In this document: positions 1-7,338 of the stretch, piece after piece
Numbering within the stretch: the first letter of the stretch is position 1
How the letters are laid out: every line of letters begins with the position of its first letter
From: Fuscovulum blasticum DSM 2131
GTDB lineage: Bacteria > Pseudomonadota > Alphaproteobacteria > Rhodobacterales > Rhodobacteraceae
NCBI RefSeq assembly: GCF_003034965.1
Contig: NZ_PZKE01000006.1
Span: 124,001-188,000, forward strand
Direction: 5' to 3'
Length of the DNA: 64,000 nt
Position numbers and translations under genes: made by a program
Notes under the pieces: generated by a model
The model's input: only the letters and a program-made list of their open reading frames with translations
The model's database searches: none
Told to the model about the DNA's origin: nothing

Positions 1-399
1 GCCGGCGCGCTTGGGAACGGCCTGCCCGAACGCGATCTGCTGGTTTCGCCCAACCATCGTGTGCTGGTGGCGGGCGACCGCAGCCTGCTGCATTTCGATG
101 ATCCCGAAGTGCTGGTCGCGGCCAAGCACCTGGTCGGCACGCCGGGGGTGCAGGCGGTGACTTCGGTCGGGCTGACCTATGTCCACTTCCTGTTCGACCG
201 ACATGAGGTGGTGCTGTCGAACGGGGCCTGGACCGAAAGCTTCCAGCCCACAGACTTCAGCCTCAAGGGCCTTGGAAACGCGCAGCGCAGCGAGATTCTG
301 GAGCTGTTCCCGGCCTTGCACCCTGCGGCGAACGGGGGCGGCATCGGGCCTGCGCGGCGCGTCCTGACGCGGGATGAGGCGGCACAACTGAAAGCCTGA
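1..399 (+). CDS. Hint (Hedgehog/intein) domain protein, C-terminal part only
   Basis: The reading frame is open from the first base to the TGA at 397-399, so this is the 3' end of a gene that begins upstream of the window. The 132 visible residues closely match the last part of the next gene: both share PERDLxVSPxHR, EVLVAAxHLVG, a Y[VI]HxxFDxH block, GAWTESxQP and ELLELFP-like stretches. This is the second half of a Hint_2-type domain, common in secreted Rhodobacterales proteins. The nucleophilic cysteine half of the domain is not visible. In Hint domains the fold carries out self-cleavage, but whether this one does is unknown. A weak hairpin with a T-tract follows at about 429-450. Confidence 0.8.
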   Translation, partial: AGALGNGLPERDLLVSPNHRVLVAGDRSLLHFDDPEVLVAAKHLVGTPGVQAVTSVGLTYVHFLFDRHEVVLSNGAWTESFQPTDFSLKGLGNAQRSEILELFPALHPAANGGGIGPARRVLTRDEAAQLKA

Positions 400-428
400 T
401 ACGGCTTTTCAATTGCAATTCATTGTCC

Positions 429-450
429 TGCCTTTATTCAGGCAATTTTT
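429..450 (+). terminator. Weak Rho-independent terminator after the first Hint gene
   Basis: TGCCT (429-433) can pair with AGGCA (440-444) across a 6-base loop, and ATTTTT follows. The stem is only 5 bp, so termination may be partial. It lies in the AT-rich 212-base gap between the two Hint genes, where I see no other clear signal. Confidence 0.45.
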
Positions 451-611
451 CGTCAAATACCGCCATTATCCAATTGTTTGGAAATGTGTCCAATCCTTCT
501 GACAGGTGGTGTCCTTTTCTGATTGGCAATCGCTACCCCGAAATAACAGCTTACTGTTGACGGATTGGAAAAAATGATGCGCGATGATCGCTGGTTTCAG
601 GTTGCCTGACC

Positions 612-2414
612 ATGGCAAGAACATTTACCTGGATCTACCTTGGTTCCACGACCGCCCTTGATCCCACCGAAGGCAACGATACGGCGGAAAACGCCAGTAC
701 CCTGAACGGGCGCGTCTTTGGCACCACAGCCGATCCGCTGTTCGGGCACATCTCTTCGACCACGCTTCAGGGCACGGCGTCCAGCTTTCTGACCAACAAC
801 AGCGCCAGCGGCGGACCGTTCAGGCTCACAACTAATACGGGTGGATCGCCCACAAATTATACCTTTGATTGTGTTGTGGAATACAATGCAACCATCATTT
901 ATACCGACGGCACCACCGCCACTGTCACAGCCGTTCTGGTGCAATCCACCACAGGAGAGCTGTTCCTGGCCCCCGAACTGCCCGGCAGCAGTGACACCGC
1001 GGCTTACGAAGCCAAGCCGATCCGGTCAGTAACCATAAATTCGGTCGCCACCTCAAATGCCAATCTTGGCGCCGATCGCGCGGTGACGGGATTTGACGAT
1101 GGCTATATCGACGGCACCAGCGGCAATGACCTGATTGATTCCGCCTATATCGAACCCATCGCCAATGGATCGGATAAAGTTGACAACAATGATGTGGGTC
1201 TTTCCGGGCAAAGCGGGAATGACGATTTCATTCGCGGCGGTGCCGGAAACGATACGGTTCTGGCGGGTCTGGGCAATGACATTGTTTATGGCGGCATAGG
1301 CAATGACAGCCTGTCGGGCGGGTCCGGCAATGACCGCCTGTTCGGAGAGGACGGGAACGATACCCTTGACGGCGGCACCGGCAATGACTCGCTGGATGGC
1401 GGCGCGAATGATGATCTGCTGTCAGGCGGCGCCGGCAATGACAGCCTGTCGGGCGGCACGGGAAACGACACGCTGGCAGGCGGTGACAACAACGATGTGC
1501 TGGACGGCGGCGACGGCGCCGACAGTCTGGACGGCGGCAATGGCAACGACACGCTGTTCGGCGGCGCGGGGGCCGACCAGTTGCGCGGCGGAGCCGGGGC
1601 CGACACGATCTATGGCGGTGCCGATCAGGACACGATCTATGGTGATATCGGCGATGTCGTGGATGGCGGATCAACCGGCATTGACCAGGATGTGCTGGAC
1701 CTGACCTTCTGGGGGCACAAGGGCACCAATATCTATTACGATCCGGCCAACCACGAAAACGGCACGGTCGAGTTTCTGGACAGCCTCGGGAATGTCATCG
1801 GCACGATGACCTTTACCGACATCGAGCGGGTGATTGCCTGCTTCACCCCCGGGGCAAGAATCACCACCGACCGCGGCGAGGTGCCGGTTGAGGTGTTGAA
1901 GCTTGGCGACCGCGTGCTGACCCGCGACAACGGGTATCAGGAAATCCGCTGGATCGGCCGCCGCGACCTGACCCTGGCGCAGGTTCTGGCGCGCCCCGTG
2001 CTGGCGCCGGTTCGCATCGCCCGCGGGGCTTTGGGCGGCGATCTGCCCGAGCGCGATCTGGTGGTGTCGCCCCAGCACCGCATGATGATCGCGTCGCCCC
2101 GATATGAAGTGCTGTTCGGTGAGGCCGAGGTGCTTGTCGCGGCGATCCATCTGGTTGGGCGGCAGGGGATCACGGCCCTTGCGCCGCAGGCCATCAGCTA
2201 CATTCATCTGATGTTCGACCACCACCAGATCATTCGCGCCGAAGGGGCCTGGACGGAAAGCTACCAGCCGGGCGCGATGGCGCTCAAGGGCAAGCCCGAC
2301 CCGCAGCTTGCCGAACTGCTGGAGCTGTTTCCCGGGATCGCGCAGGGGCAAAGCTACCCTGCGGCCCGTATCACGCTGAAAAAGCGTGAAATGGCGCTGC
2401 TGGACATTGGGTAG
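612..2414 (+). CDS. RTX-repeat calcium-binding protein with C-terminal Hint domain
   Basis: A 600-residue protein with three parts. Residues 1 to about 195 are a Thr/Asn/Ser-rich N-terminus with no recognisable enzyme motif. Residues about 197-352 hold tandem nonapeptides of the GGxGxDxLx type (SGGSGNDRL, DGGTGNDSL, FGGAGADQL), which in known RTX proteins bind calcium outside the cell. Residues from about 407 form a Hint_2 domain starting ACFTPGARITT, with candidate nucleophile Cys410, and ending like the upstream neighbour. There is no classical signal peptide; RTX proteins normally leave by type I secretion, but no secretion genes are in view. The likely role is a secreted protein that may self-process at the Hint domain; this is inferred from family features only. 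Confidence 0.85.
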   Translation: MARTFTWIYLGSTTALDPTEGNDTAENASTLNGRVFGTTADPLFGHISSTTLQGTASSFLTNNSASGGPFRLTTNTGGSPTNYTFDCVVEYNATIIYTDGTTATVTAVLVQSTTGELFLAPELPGSSDTAAYEAKPIRSVTINSVATSNANLGADRAVTGFDDGYIDGTSGNDLIDSAYIEPIANGSDKVDNNDVGLSGQSGNDDFIRGGAGNDTVLAGLGNDIVYGGIGNDSLSGGSGNDRLFGEDGNDTLDGGTGNDSLDGGANDDLLSGGAGNDSLSGGTGNDTLAGGDNNDVLDGGDGADSLDGGNGNDTLFGGAGADQLRGGAGADTIYGGADQDTIYGDIGDVVDGGSTGIDQDVLDLTFWGHKGTNIYYDPANHENGTVEFLDSLGNVIGTMTFTDIERVIACFTPGARITTDRGEVPVEVLKLGDRVLTRDNGYQEIRWIGRRDLTLAQVLARPVLAPVRIARGALGGDLPERDLVVSPQHRMMIASPRYEVLFGEAEVLVAAIHLVGRQGITALAPQAISYIHLMFDHHQIIRAEGAWTESYQPGAMALKGKPDPQLAELLELFPGIAQGQSYPAARITLKKREMALLDIG

Positions 2415-2420
2415 GCGCGC

Positions 2421-3014
2421 TCAGCCGCGGCCCGCGCGCCAGCGGGCCCAGTCTTCCGGCGTGTCCAGATCGGTGGTGGCATGGGTGCCCGGCAGGGGCA
2501 CCGGGGTGATTTCAGCCGCGTGGCGGGCCAGAACGGCGCGCGCGCCCTGATCGCCGGTCAACCCGGCCAGGTCGGGGCGCGTCCAGGGGGGGAACAGCAC
2601 CGGATGGCCGGGCGTTCCGTCCTGACCCATGGCGCGCAGGATGCGGCCGGGGTGGGCGATCTGCGCCGCCAGCATCGCCTGCAGATCGGCCGTTGTAAGC
2701 TCTGGCATGTCGCCCAGCACCAGCATTACCGGCGCCTGCCGGGGCAGGGCGGCCAGACCGGCGGTCAGGCTGGCGGCCATGCCATCTTCGGGCCGGGGCA
2801 CCCGCAGCCCGGTCAGCGGCAGGCCCTGCAAGGCCGCTTCGCGCGGGCCGCCGCCGGCAGGCAGGGCCACCGCGACCGGGCAGCCGGTGGCCAGCGCCAC
2901 CTGTGCCAGATGGGCGATCAGCGGCTGGTCGGCAATCGGCTCCATCAGCTTGTCCGCCCCGCGCATACGCGAGGACGAACCGGCGGCCAGGATCAGGATA
3001 TGAACGGGCGTCAT
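2421..3014 (-). CDS. MocA/MobA-like nucleotidyltransferase
   Basis: A 197-residue protein beginning MTPVHILILAAGSSSRMRG, which contains the nucleotide-binding loop (LAAGxSxRM) of the NTP-transferase family that includes molybdenum cofactor cytidylyltransferase MocA. LVLGDMPELT supplies the metal-binding aspartate region and TTDLDTPEDW is the typical C-terminal end of this family. The start at 3014 was chosen because the frame upstream of it overlaps the coding end of the neighbouring flavoprotein. It probably transfers CMP or GMP to molybdopterin for a molybdenum hydroxylase, but no such enzyme is in the window, so the substrate is inferred. It lies 59 bases beyond the flavoprotein stop, past a terminator, and converges with the Hint gene. 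Confidence 0.8.
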   Translation of the reverse strand: MTPVHILILAAGSSSRMRGADKLMEPIADQPLIAHLAQVALATGCPVAVALPAGGGPREAALQGLPLTGLRVPRPEDGMAASLTAGLAALPRQAPVMLVLGDMPELTTADLQAMLAAQIAHPGRILRAMGQDGTPGHPVLFPPWTRPDLAGLTGDQGARAVLARHAAEITPVPLPGTHATTDLDTPEDWARWRAGRG

Positions 3015-3030
3015 GCCCGCCGTGATGCCA

Positions 3031-3058
3031 AAGAAAAGGGGGGCTGTCTGCCCCCCTT
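3031..3058 (-). terminator. Rho-independent terminator of the DMG dehydrogenase-type gene
   Basis: On the minus strand a 9-bp perfect stem (AAGGGGGGC at 3036-3044 pairs with GCCCCCCTT at 3050-3058, 5-base loop) is followed by TTTTCTT. It sits 15 bases past the stop of the flavoprotein gene and just before the start of the nucleotidyltransferase, so the two are probably separate transcripts. Confidence 0.85.
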
Positions 3059-3072
3059 CTGGTCTGCCGGAC

Positions 3073-5493
3073 TTAAGCGCGCATACGGCCGCCGTCATCC
3101 CACAGCGGTTCAAGGTGAACGCGGGCCGGGCGGCGTTCTCCAAGGATCTCGATCTCCAGCGCAAGACCATCCTGCACCCGGTCGGCGGGGATGAAGCCCA
3201 TGGCGACCGACTTGTTCGTCCAGTGGCTGAAGCCGCCGCTGGTGCAGAAGCCGACGACCGCGCCGTCCAGCCAGATTGGTTCCCACGCCACCACATCGGC
3301 ATCGGCGGCATCGACCACGATGCTGACCAACTTGCGCTTGGGCCCTGCCGCCTTTTCCTTCAGCGCCGCCGCCTTGCCAATCCAGTCGGTGGGCTTGTTC
3401 CACGAAATGAAGCGGTCAAGCCCGGTCTCGGCGGGCGTGTAGTCGGGGCTGAACTCGCGGCCCCAGCTTCCGAACCACTTGTCCAGCCGCAGCGACATCA
3501 TCGCGCGCATCCCGAACGGGCGCAGGCCCATGTCCTTGCCGGCCTCGTTCAGCACGTCCCACAGGTGGCGGACGGAATGGATGTCGCAGAAGATTTCATA
3601 GCCCAGATCAGCGGTATAGCTGACGCGCTGCACGATGCAGTTGGCCATGCCGACGGTCATCTTCTTCACGTCCATGAACCTGAACGCCTCGGCGCTGACA
3701 TCGGCGCGGGTCACGCGGGCCAGCAGATCGCGCGCGCCGGGGCCGGCGATGGTAAAGCCCGAGCGGCTGTCCGAGATGTTTTCCACCGTCACGCCGGGTT
3801 CTGCGTGCTGGTCGAACCAGCGCTGGTGCCAGCCCTGCGCGCCGTAGCTGGCGGTCAACTGGAATTCGGTTTCCGACAGGCAGGATACGGTGAAATCGCC
3901 GATGATCTTGCCCGATTGCGCCAGCATCGGGGTCAGCGACAGCCGGCCCGGTTTCGGGATGCGGCCGGCCATGATCCGGTCAAGCCAGGCGCGGGCGCCG
4001 GGGCCTTTGACCAGATATTTTCCGAAATTCTGCAATTCGTTGATGCCCACGCCTTCGCGGACGGCGCGGACTTCCTGTTTCGTCGCCTCCCAGGCGTTCG
4101 AGCGTTTGAAGGTGGGCGTCTCCAGCCGCGGTTCGCCGGGCAGGGCGTGGTAGTTCACCACTTCCAGCCCGTATTGCTGGCCCCAGACGGCGTTCATGCC
4201 ATCGAACACCTCATACATCGGGGTGGTGCGGAAGGGGCGGGCGGCGGGGCGTTCCTCGTTCGGATACGAGACGTTGAAGCGCATCCGGTAGTTTTCCATC
4301 ACCTTCGGCACGGTATAGCCGGGGCTGGTCCAGGTGCCGAAGCGCGACACGTCGAAGCCGCGCGGGTCGCGTTCCACCTCGCCCTCGATCATCCATTGCG
4401 CCAGGGCCAGGCCCATGCCGCCGCCCTGGCTGAAACCGGCCATCACGGCGCAGGCGGACCAGTAGTTGCGCAGGCCCTGCACCGGGCCGATCAGCGGGTT
4501 GCCGTCGGGGGCAAAGGTGAAGGGGCCGTGGATCACCCGCTTGACGCCGCTGCGTTCCAGCACCGGGAAGCGGCGGTAGGCGAAGGCGACGGAGTCGGCG
4601 ATCTTGTCGAAATCCTCGTTCAGCAGTTCATGGCCGAAGGTCCAGGGCGTGCCATCGACCGACCAGGGTTCGCAGGGCTTTTCGTAAAAACCGATGCACA
4701 GGCCACGGCCTTCCTGCCGCAGATAGCTTTCGCCGCCCGGGTCCATCACATGCGGGAATTCGCGGCCCGATTTCAGGATGTCCATGATTTCGGGGATGTC
4801 GTCGGTCACCAGATACTGGTGCGCCATCGGCAGCAGCGGCAGGTAAACCCCTGCCATTGCTCCAACTTCCCGGGCCCAGAGGCCGGCGGCGTTGACGAGG
4901 TGTTCGCAGGTGACGGTGCCTTTTTCGGTCACCACTTCCCAGCCTTCGGCGGTGGGGTTGGTTTCCAGAACGCGGTTGTGCAGCACGATTTCGGCGCCGC
5001 CCATGCGGGCCGCCTTGGCATAGGCGTGGGTGGTGCCGGACGGGTCAAGGTGGCCATCAAGCGGGTCGTAGAGGGCGCCGATGATGCCTTCCAGATTGAC
5101 CATGCCTTCGGTGAATTTCGCGATTTCCGCCGGGCCGAGGATTTCGGTATCCAGCCCCATGTAGCGGTGTTTGGCGCGTTCGGCCTTGAGCTGTTCAAAG
5201 CGGGCGGGGTTGTCGGCCAGCGTGATGCCGCCCACATGGTGCAGCCCGCAGGACAGGCCGGTGATGGCCTCCAACTCCTTGTAAAGACGGATGGTATAGC
5301 CTTGAAGCGCGGCCATGTTGGTATCGCCGTTCAGGGTGTGGAAGCCGCCGGCGGCGTGCCAGGTGCTGCCCGAGGTCAGCTCGCTGCGTTCGATCAGCAT
5401 CACGTCGGACCAGCCGAGTTTGGTCAGGTGATACAGGACCGAACAGCCGACGACGCCGCCGCCGATCACAACCACGCGCGCATGAGATTTCAT
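3073..5493 (-). CDS. FAD-dependent dimethylglycine/sarcosine dehydrogenase-type GcvT-family protein
   Basis: An 806-residue, two-part enzyme. The N-terminal half begins with a Rossmann FAD motif (VVVIGGGVVGCSVLYHL). STWHAAGG follows, and its His46 occupies the position of covalent FAD attachment in mammalian dimethylglycine and sarcosine dehydrogenases. The C-terminal half (from about residue 420) resembles GcvT, the tetrahydrofolate-binding aminomethyltransferase fold that captures the released one-carbon unit. Length and order match dimethylglycine dehydrogenases (typically 800-860 residues). The expected reaction is oxidative demethylation of dimethylglycine to sarcosine, with methylene-THF formed; related family members act on other methylated amines, so the exact substrate is inferred. 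The sarcosine oxidase operon at 32927-38159 would take the product. A palindrome lies 64 bases upstream. Confidence 0.85.
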   Translation of the reverse strand: MKSHARVVVIGGGVVGCSVLYHLTKLGWSDVMLIERSELTSGSTWHAAGGFHTLNGDTNMAALQGYTIRLYKELEAITGLSCGLHHVGGITLADNPARFEQLKAERAKHRYMGLDTEILGPAEIAKFTEGMVNLEGIIGALYDPLDGHLDPSGTTHAYAKAARMGGAEIVLHNRVLETNPTAEGWEVVTEKGTVTCEHLVNAAGLWAREVGAMAGVYLPLLPMAHQYLVTDDIPEIMDILKSGREFPHVMDPGGESYLRQEGRGLCIGFYEKPCEPWSVDGTPWTFGHELLNEDFDKIADSVAFAYRRFPVLERSGVKRVIHGPFTFAPDGNPLIGPVQGLRNYWSACAVMAGFSQGGGMGLALAQWMIEGEVERDPRGFDVSRFGTWTSPGYTVPKVMENYRMRFNVSYPNEERPAARPFRTTPMYEVFDGMNAVWGQQYGLEVVNYHALPGEPRLETPTFKRSNAWEATKQEVRAVREGVGINELQNFGKYLVKGPGARAWLDRIMAGRIPKPGRLSLTPMLAQSGKIIGDFTVSCLSETEFQLTASYGAQGWHQRWFDQHAEPGVTVENISDSRSGFTIAGPGARDLLARVTRADVSAEAFRFMDVKKMTVGMANCIVQRVSYTADLGYEIFCDIHSVRHLWDVLNEAGKDMGLRPFGMRAMMSLRLDKWFGSWGREFSPDYTPAETGLDRFISWNKPTDWIGKAAALKEKAAGPKRKLVSIVVDAADADVVAWEPIWLDGAVVGFCTSGGFSHWTNKSVAMGFIPADRVQDGLALEIEILGERRPARVHLEPLWDDGGRMRA

Positions 5494-5556
5494 CCCGGGA
5501 CTCCCTGAAACTTTCCCGCAATCTGGCCGGGCGGGGCCGGAATGGCATGTTCTTTC

Positions 5557-5579
5557 GCGACAGAAAATGTCGCTTGCGG
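5557..5579 (-). promoter_or_regulatory. Candidate operator upstream of the DMG dehydrogenase-type gene
   Basis: A 6-5-6 perfect palindrome, GCGACA-N5-TGTCGC (5557-5573), extended by TTGCGG. The 12 bases TGTCGCTTGCGG (5568-5579) recur with one change just upstream of the GlxA-type regulator gene (13813-13824), in the same orientation relative to transcription. A regulator site shared by both genes is inferred. Confidence 0.55.
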
Positions 5580-5620
5580 TGCCGGGTGTGGTGCAAGTCA
5601 GGGGTGTATTTCCTGATTGA

Positions 5621-5649
5621 TTGACACTCCTTGCGTGTTAACCTTCGTT
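5621..5649 (+). promoter_or_regulatory. Possible promoter of the cysteine-rich protein gene
   Basis: TTGACA at 5621-5626 is a consensus -35 box; 17 bases later lies TTCGTT (5644-5649), a poor -10 box. The coding start is at 5672, with AGAGG about 8 bases before it. Only the -35 element is convincing. Confidence 0.4.
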
Positions 5650-5671
5650 AATTTCTTGAAGAGGTCGTTCC

Positions 5672-5941
5672 ATGATCAGAACAATTTTCCTTGCAATTTC
5701 AGGGCTTATCCTCACGTCGCAGGTCGTTCTTTGCGGTCCATCTCTTGCAATCGCAGAAGCCCCGGAACCCGCGCCGGTTCTGTCAGTGGAGGAGGCCGTG
5801 TCGATGTTGGGGCTCTTGCAACCTGACGCCTTGGTTGCGGCGAGTTGCTGCAAGCGGTGCAGCAAGGGAAAGGCCTGCGGTGACAGTTGCATTGCGCGCG
5901 ACAAGCGGTGTCACAAGGGGCCGGGCTGCGCATGTGATTGA
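5672..5941 (+). CDS. Small exported cysteine-rich protein, function unknown
   Basis: An 89-residue protein. Residues 1 to about 28 look like a signal peptide (MIRTIFLAISGLILTSQ, then a small-residue cleavage region near SLAIAEA). The C-terminal 31 residues contain CCKRCSKGKACGDSCI followed by RCHKGPGCACD: eight cysteines with many lysines. The same GKACGDSCI-like block occurs in small exported proteins of other proteobacteria from memory, without an assigned function. The cysteines could form disulphides in the periplasm or bind metal. It is divergent from the DMG dehydrogenase-type gene, and an AAAAACG/CGTTTTT hairpin follows directly. It is the shortest clearly independent gene in this part of the window. 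Confidence 0.75.
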   Translation: MIRTIFLAISGLILTSQVVLCGPSLAIAEAPEPAPVLSVEEAVSMLGLLQPDALVAASCCKRCSKGKACGDSCIARDKRCHKGPGCACD

Positions 5942-5975
5942 AAAACGCGCCGGCCGGGGGGCGGGCACGTTTTTC
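5941..5975 (+). terminator. Probable terminator after the cysteine-rich protein gene
   Basis: AAAAACG (5941-5947) is complementary to CGTTTTT (5968-5974), with a GC-rich imperfect inner stem between them and a T-run in the 3' arm. It begins at the last base of the stop codon. Confidence 0.5.
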
Positions 5976-6038
5976 GGGGTATGTCTTACGTCTGCCTTGC
6001 GTCGTGCCGGCGTATGTCTGACGTATGACTGTGGCGCG

Positions 6039-7337
6039 TCACTTTTCGGGGATCAGGCCCCTTGGCGCGAAGCGCAGGACGACCAGCAGAACGACGCCCA
6101 GGGTCAGCAGGCGCATATGCGCGGCGGTGTCCTGAAGGTGGTTCTTCAACTCGCCGGCGGGCAGCGCGGCCAGCACATAGCTCATCATCTGCGGCCCGAG
6201 GAATTCGACCGCGAGATAGAGCCAGCCGATCAAGAGGCCGCCCAGCACCGCGCCCCAGTTGTTGCCCGATCCGCCAACGATCACCATCACCCAGATCAGG
6301 AAGGTGAAGCGCAGGGGCAGGTAGTTGCCGGGGGTGATCTGGCCTTCCATCGAGGTCATCATCGCACCGGCCAGGCCGACGACGGCCGAACCGATGATGA
6401 AGATCTGCAGGTGGCGCCATTTCACATCCTTGCCCATGGCGGCGGCGGCGACTTCGTTGTCGCGGATGGCGCGGACCATGCGGCCCCAGGGGCTGTTGAG
6501 CGCGCGTTCGGTCAGCCAGATCAGCGCGAACAGCACCAGCGCGAACATCGCGGCATACATCAGCTTGACGAAGATGGTGGAGGAGGAGACCGGGTCCATG
6601 CCCCAGCTTTGCGCAAAGCTGAGGAAGCCCGGATCGACCTGAAGGTCCACTTCCTTGGGCACGGGCCAGGGGCGGGGCAGGTCGATCAGGTTCTTCACGC
6701 CCCGGTCAAGCCAGTCTTCGTTGCGCATCACGGCGACGATGATTTCGGCAATGCCAAGGGTGGCGATGGCCAGGTAATCCTCGCGCAGGCCAAGGGCGAT
6801 CTTGCCGATCACCCAGGCGGCGGCGGCGGCCATCAACGCGCCCACCGGCCAGGCCCAGAGCGAATTCAGCCCCAGCCCGCCGATATGGCCGGCCTGGGCG
6901 GGGTTGTTCGCCTCGACCGCCATGACGGCGGGGTCAAGGATGCCGCGATAGATGAAGAAGGCCACGACCAGGAACAGCGCCACCGCCAGCCCGCGGATGC
7001 GCGAGGCGGGCAGGCGCCGGTAAAGCCAGACCGTCAGGGCCACGGCGAAGACGGCGAACAGCAGCGCGGCCAGGATGCGCGGGCCACCGGCGGCCCAGCC
7101 TTCCGGCACCTGCTTGCCCGCGACCAGCCCGACAGCCAGACCGCCAAGCGCGACCGAGCCGACGATGCCTGTCGAGAACAGGCCGGCATAGCCCCACTGG
7201 ATGTTCACTCCGATGGCCATGATGGCCGACAGGAGCGCAAGGTTCAGGATGTTCAGCGACAGGTTCCAGCTTTGCAGCACCCCGGTCAGGATGAACAGCA
7301 GGGCGACGCCGGCGAAGAGGGTCAGGTTGCGGGCCAT
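6039..7337 (-). CDS. livM: Branched-chain amino-acid ABC transporter permease LivM
   Basis: A 432-residue, highly hydrophobic membrane protein with about ten predicted spans and the LivM family core (NIQWGYAGLFSTGIVG, IGKIALGLREDYLAIATLGIAEI, VRAIRDNEVAAAAMGKDV, GGSGNNWGAVLGGL). With LivH it would form the channel of a hydrophobic amino-acid uptake (HAAT) transporter in the inner membrane. Its start is 1 base after the livH stop. It is the last gene of the livK-G-F-H-M operon. The real cargo could be a branched-chain amino acid or another amide or amine compound, since HAAT systems vary and nothing in the permease fixes it. Confidence 0.9.
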   Translation of the reverse strand: MARNLTLFAGVALLFILTGVLQSWNLSLNILNLALLSAIMAIGVNIQWGYAGLFSTGIVGSVALGGLAVGLVAGKQVPEGWAAGGPRILAALLFAVFAVALTVWLYRRLPASRIRGLAVALFLVVAFFIYRGILDPAVMAVEANNPAQAGHIGGLGLNSLWAWPVGALMAAAAAWVIGKIALGLREDYLAIATLGIAEIIVAVMRNEDWLDRGVKNLIDLPRPWPVPKEVDLQVDPGFLSFAQSWGMDPVSSSTIFVKLMYAAMFALVLFALIWLTERALNSPWGRMVRAIRDNEVAAAAMGKDVKWRHLQIFIIGSAVVGLAGAMMTSMEGQITPGNYLPLRFTFLIWVMVIVGGSGNNWGAVLGGLLIGWLYLAVEFLGPQMMSYVLAALPAGELKNHLQDTAAHMRLLTLGVVLLVVLRFAPRGLIPEK

Positions 7338-7338
7338 C

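Noticed and set aside
1200-1670. Regularly spaced short repeats resembling a CRISPR array.
   Set aside because: The period is 27 bases (nine codons) with degenerate sequence that encodes the GGxGxD repeats of the RTX protein.
3013-5508. An 831-codon open frame on the plus strand opposite the DMG dehydrogenase-type gene.
   Set aside because: The translation is rich in His, Gln, Ala and Gly with no recognisable domain; the minus-strand frame has FAD and GcvT motifs.
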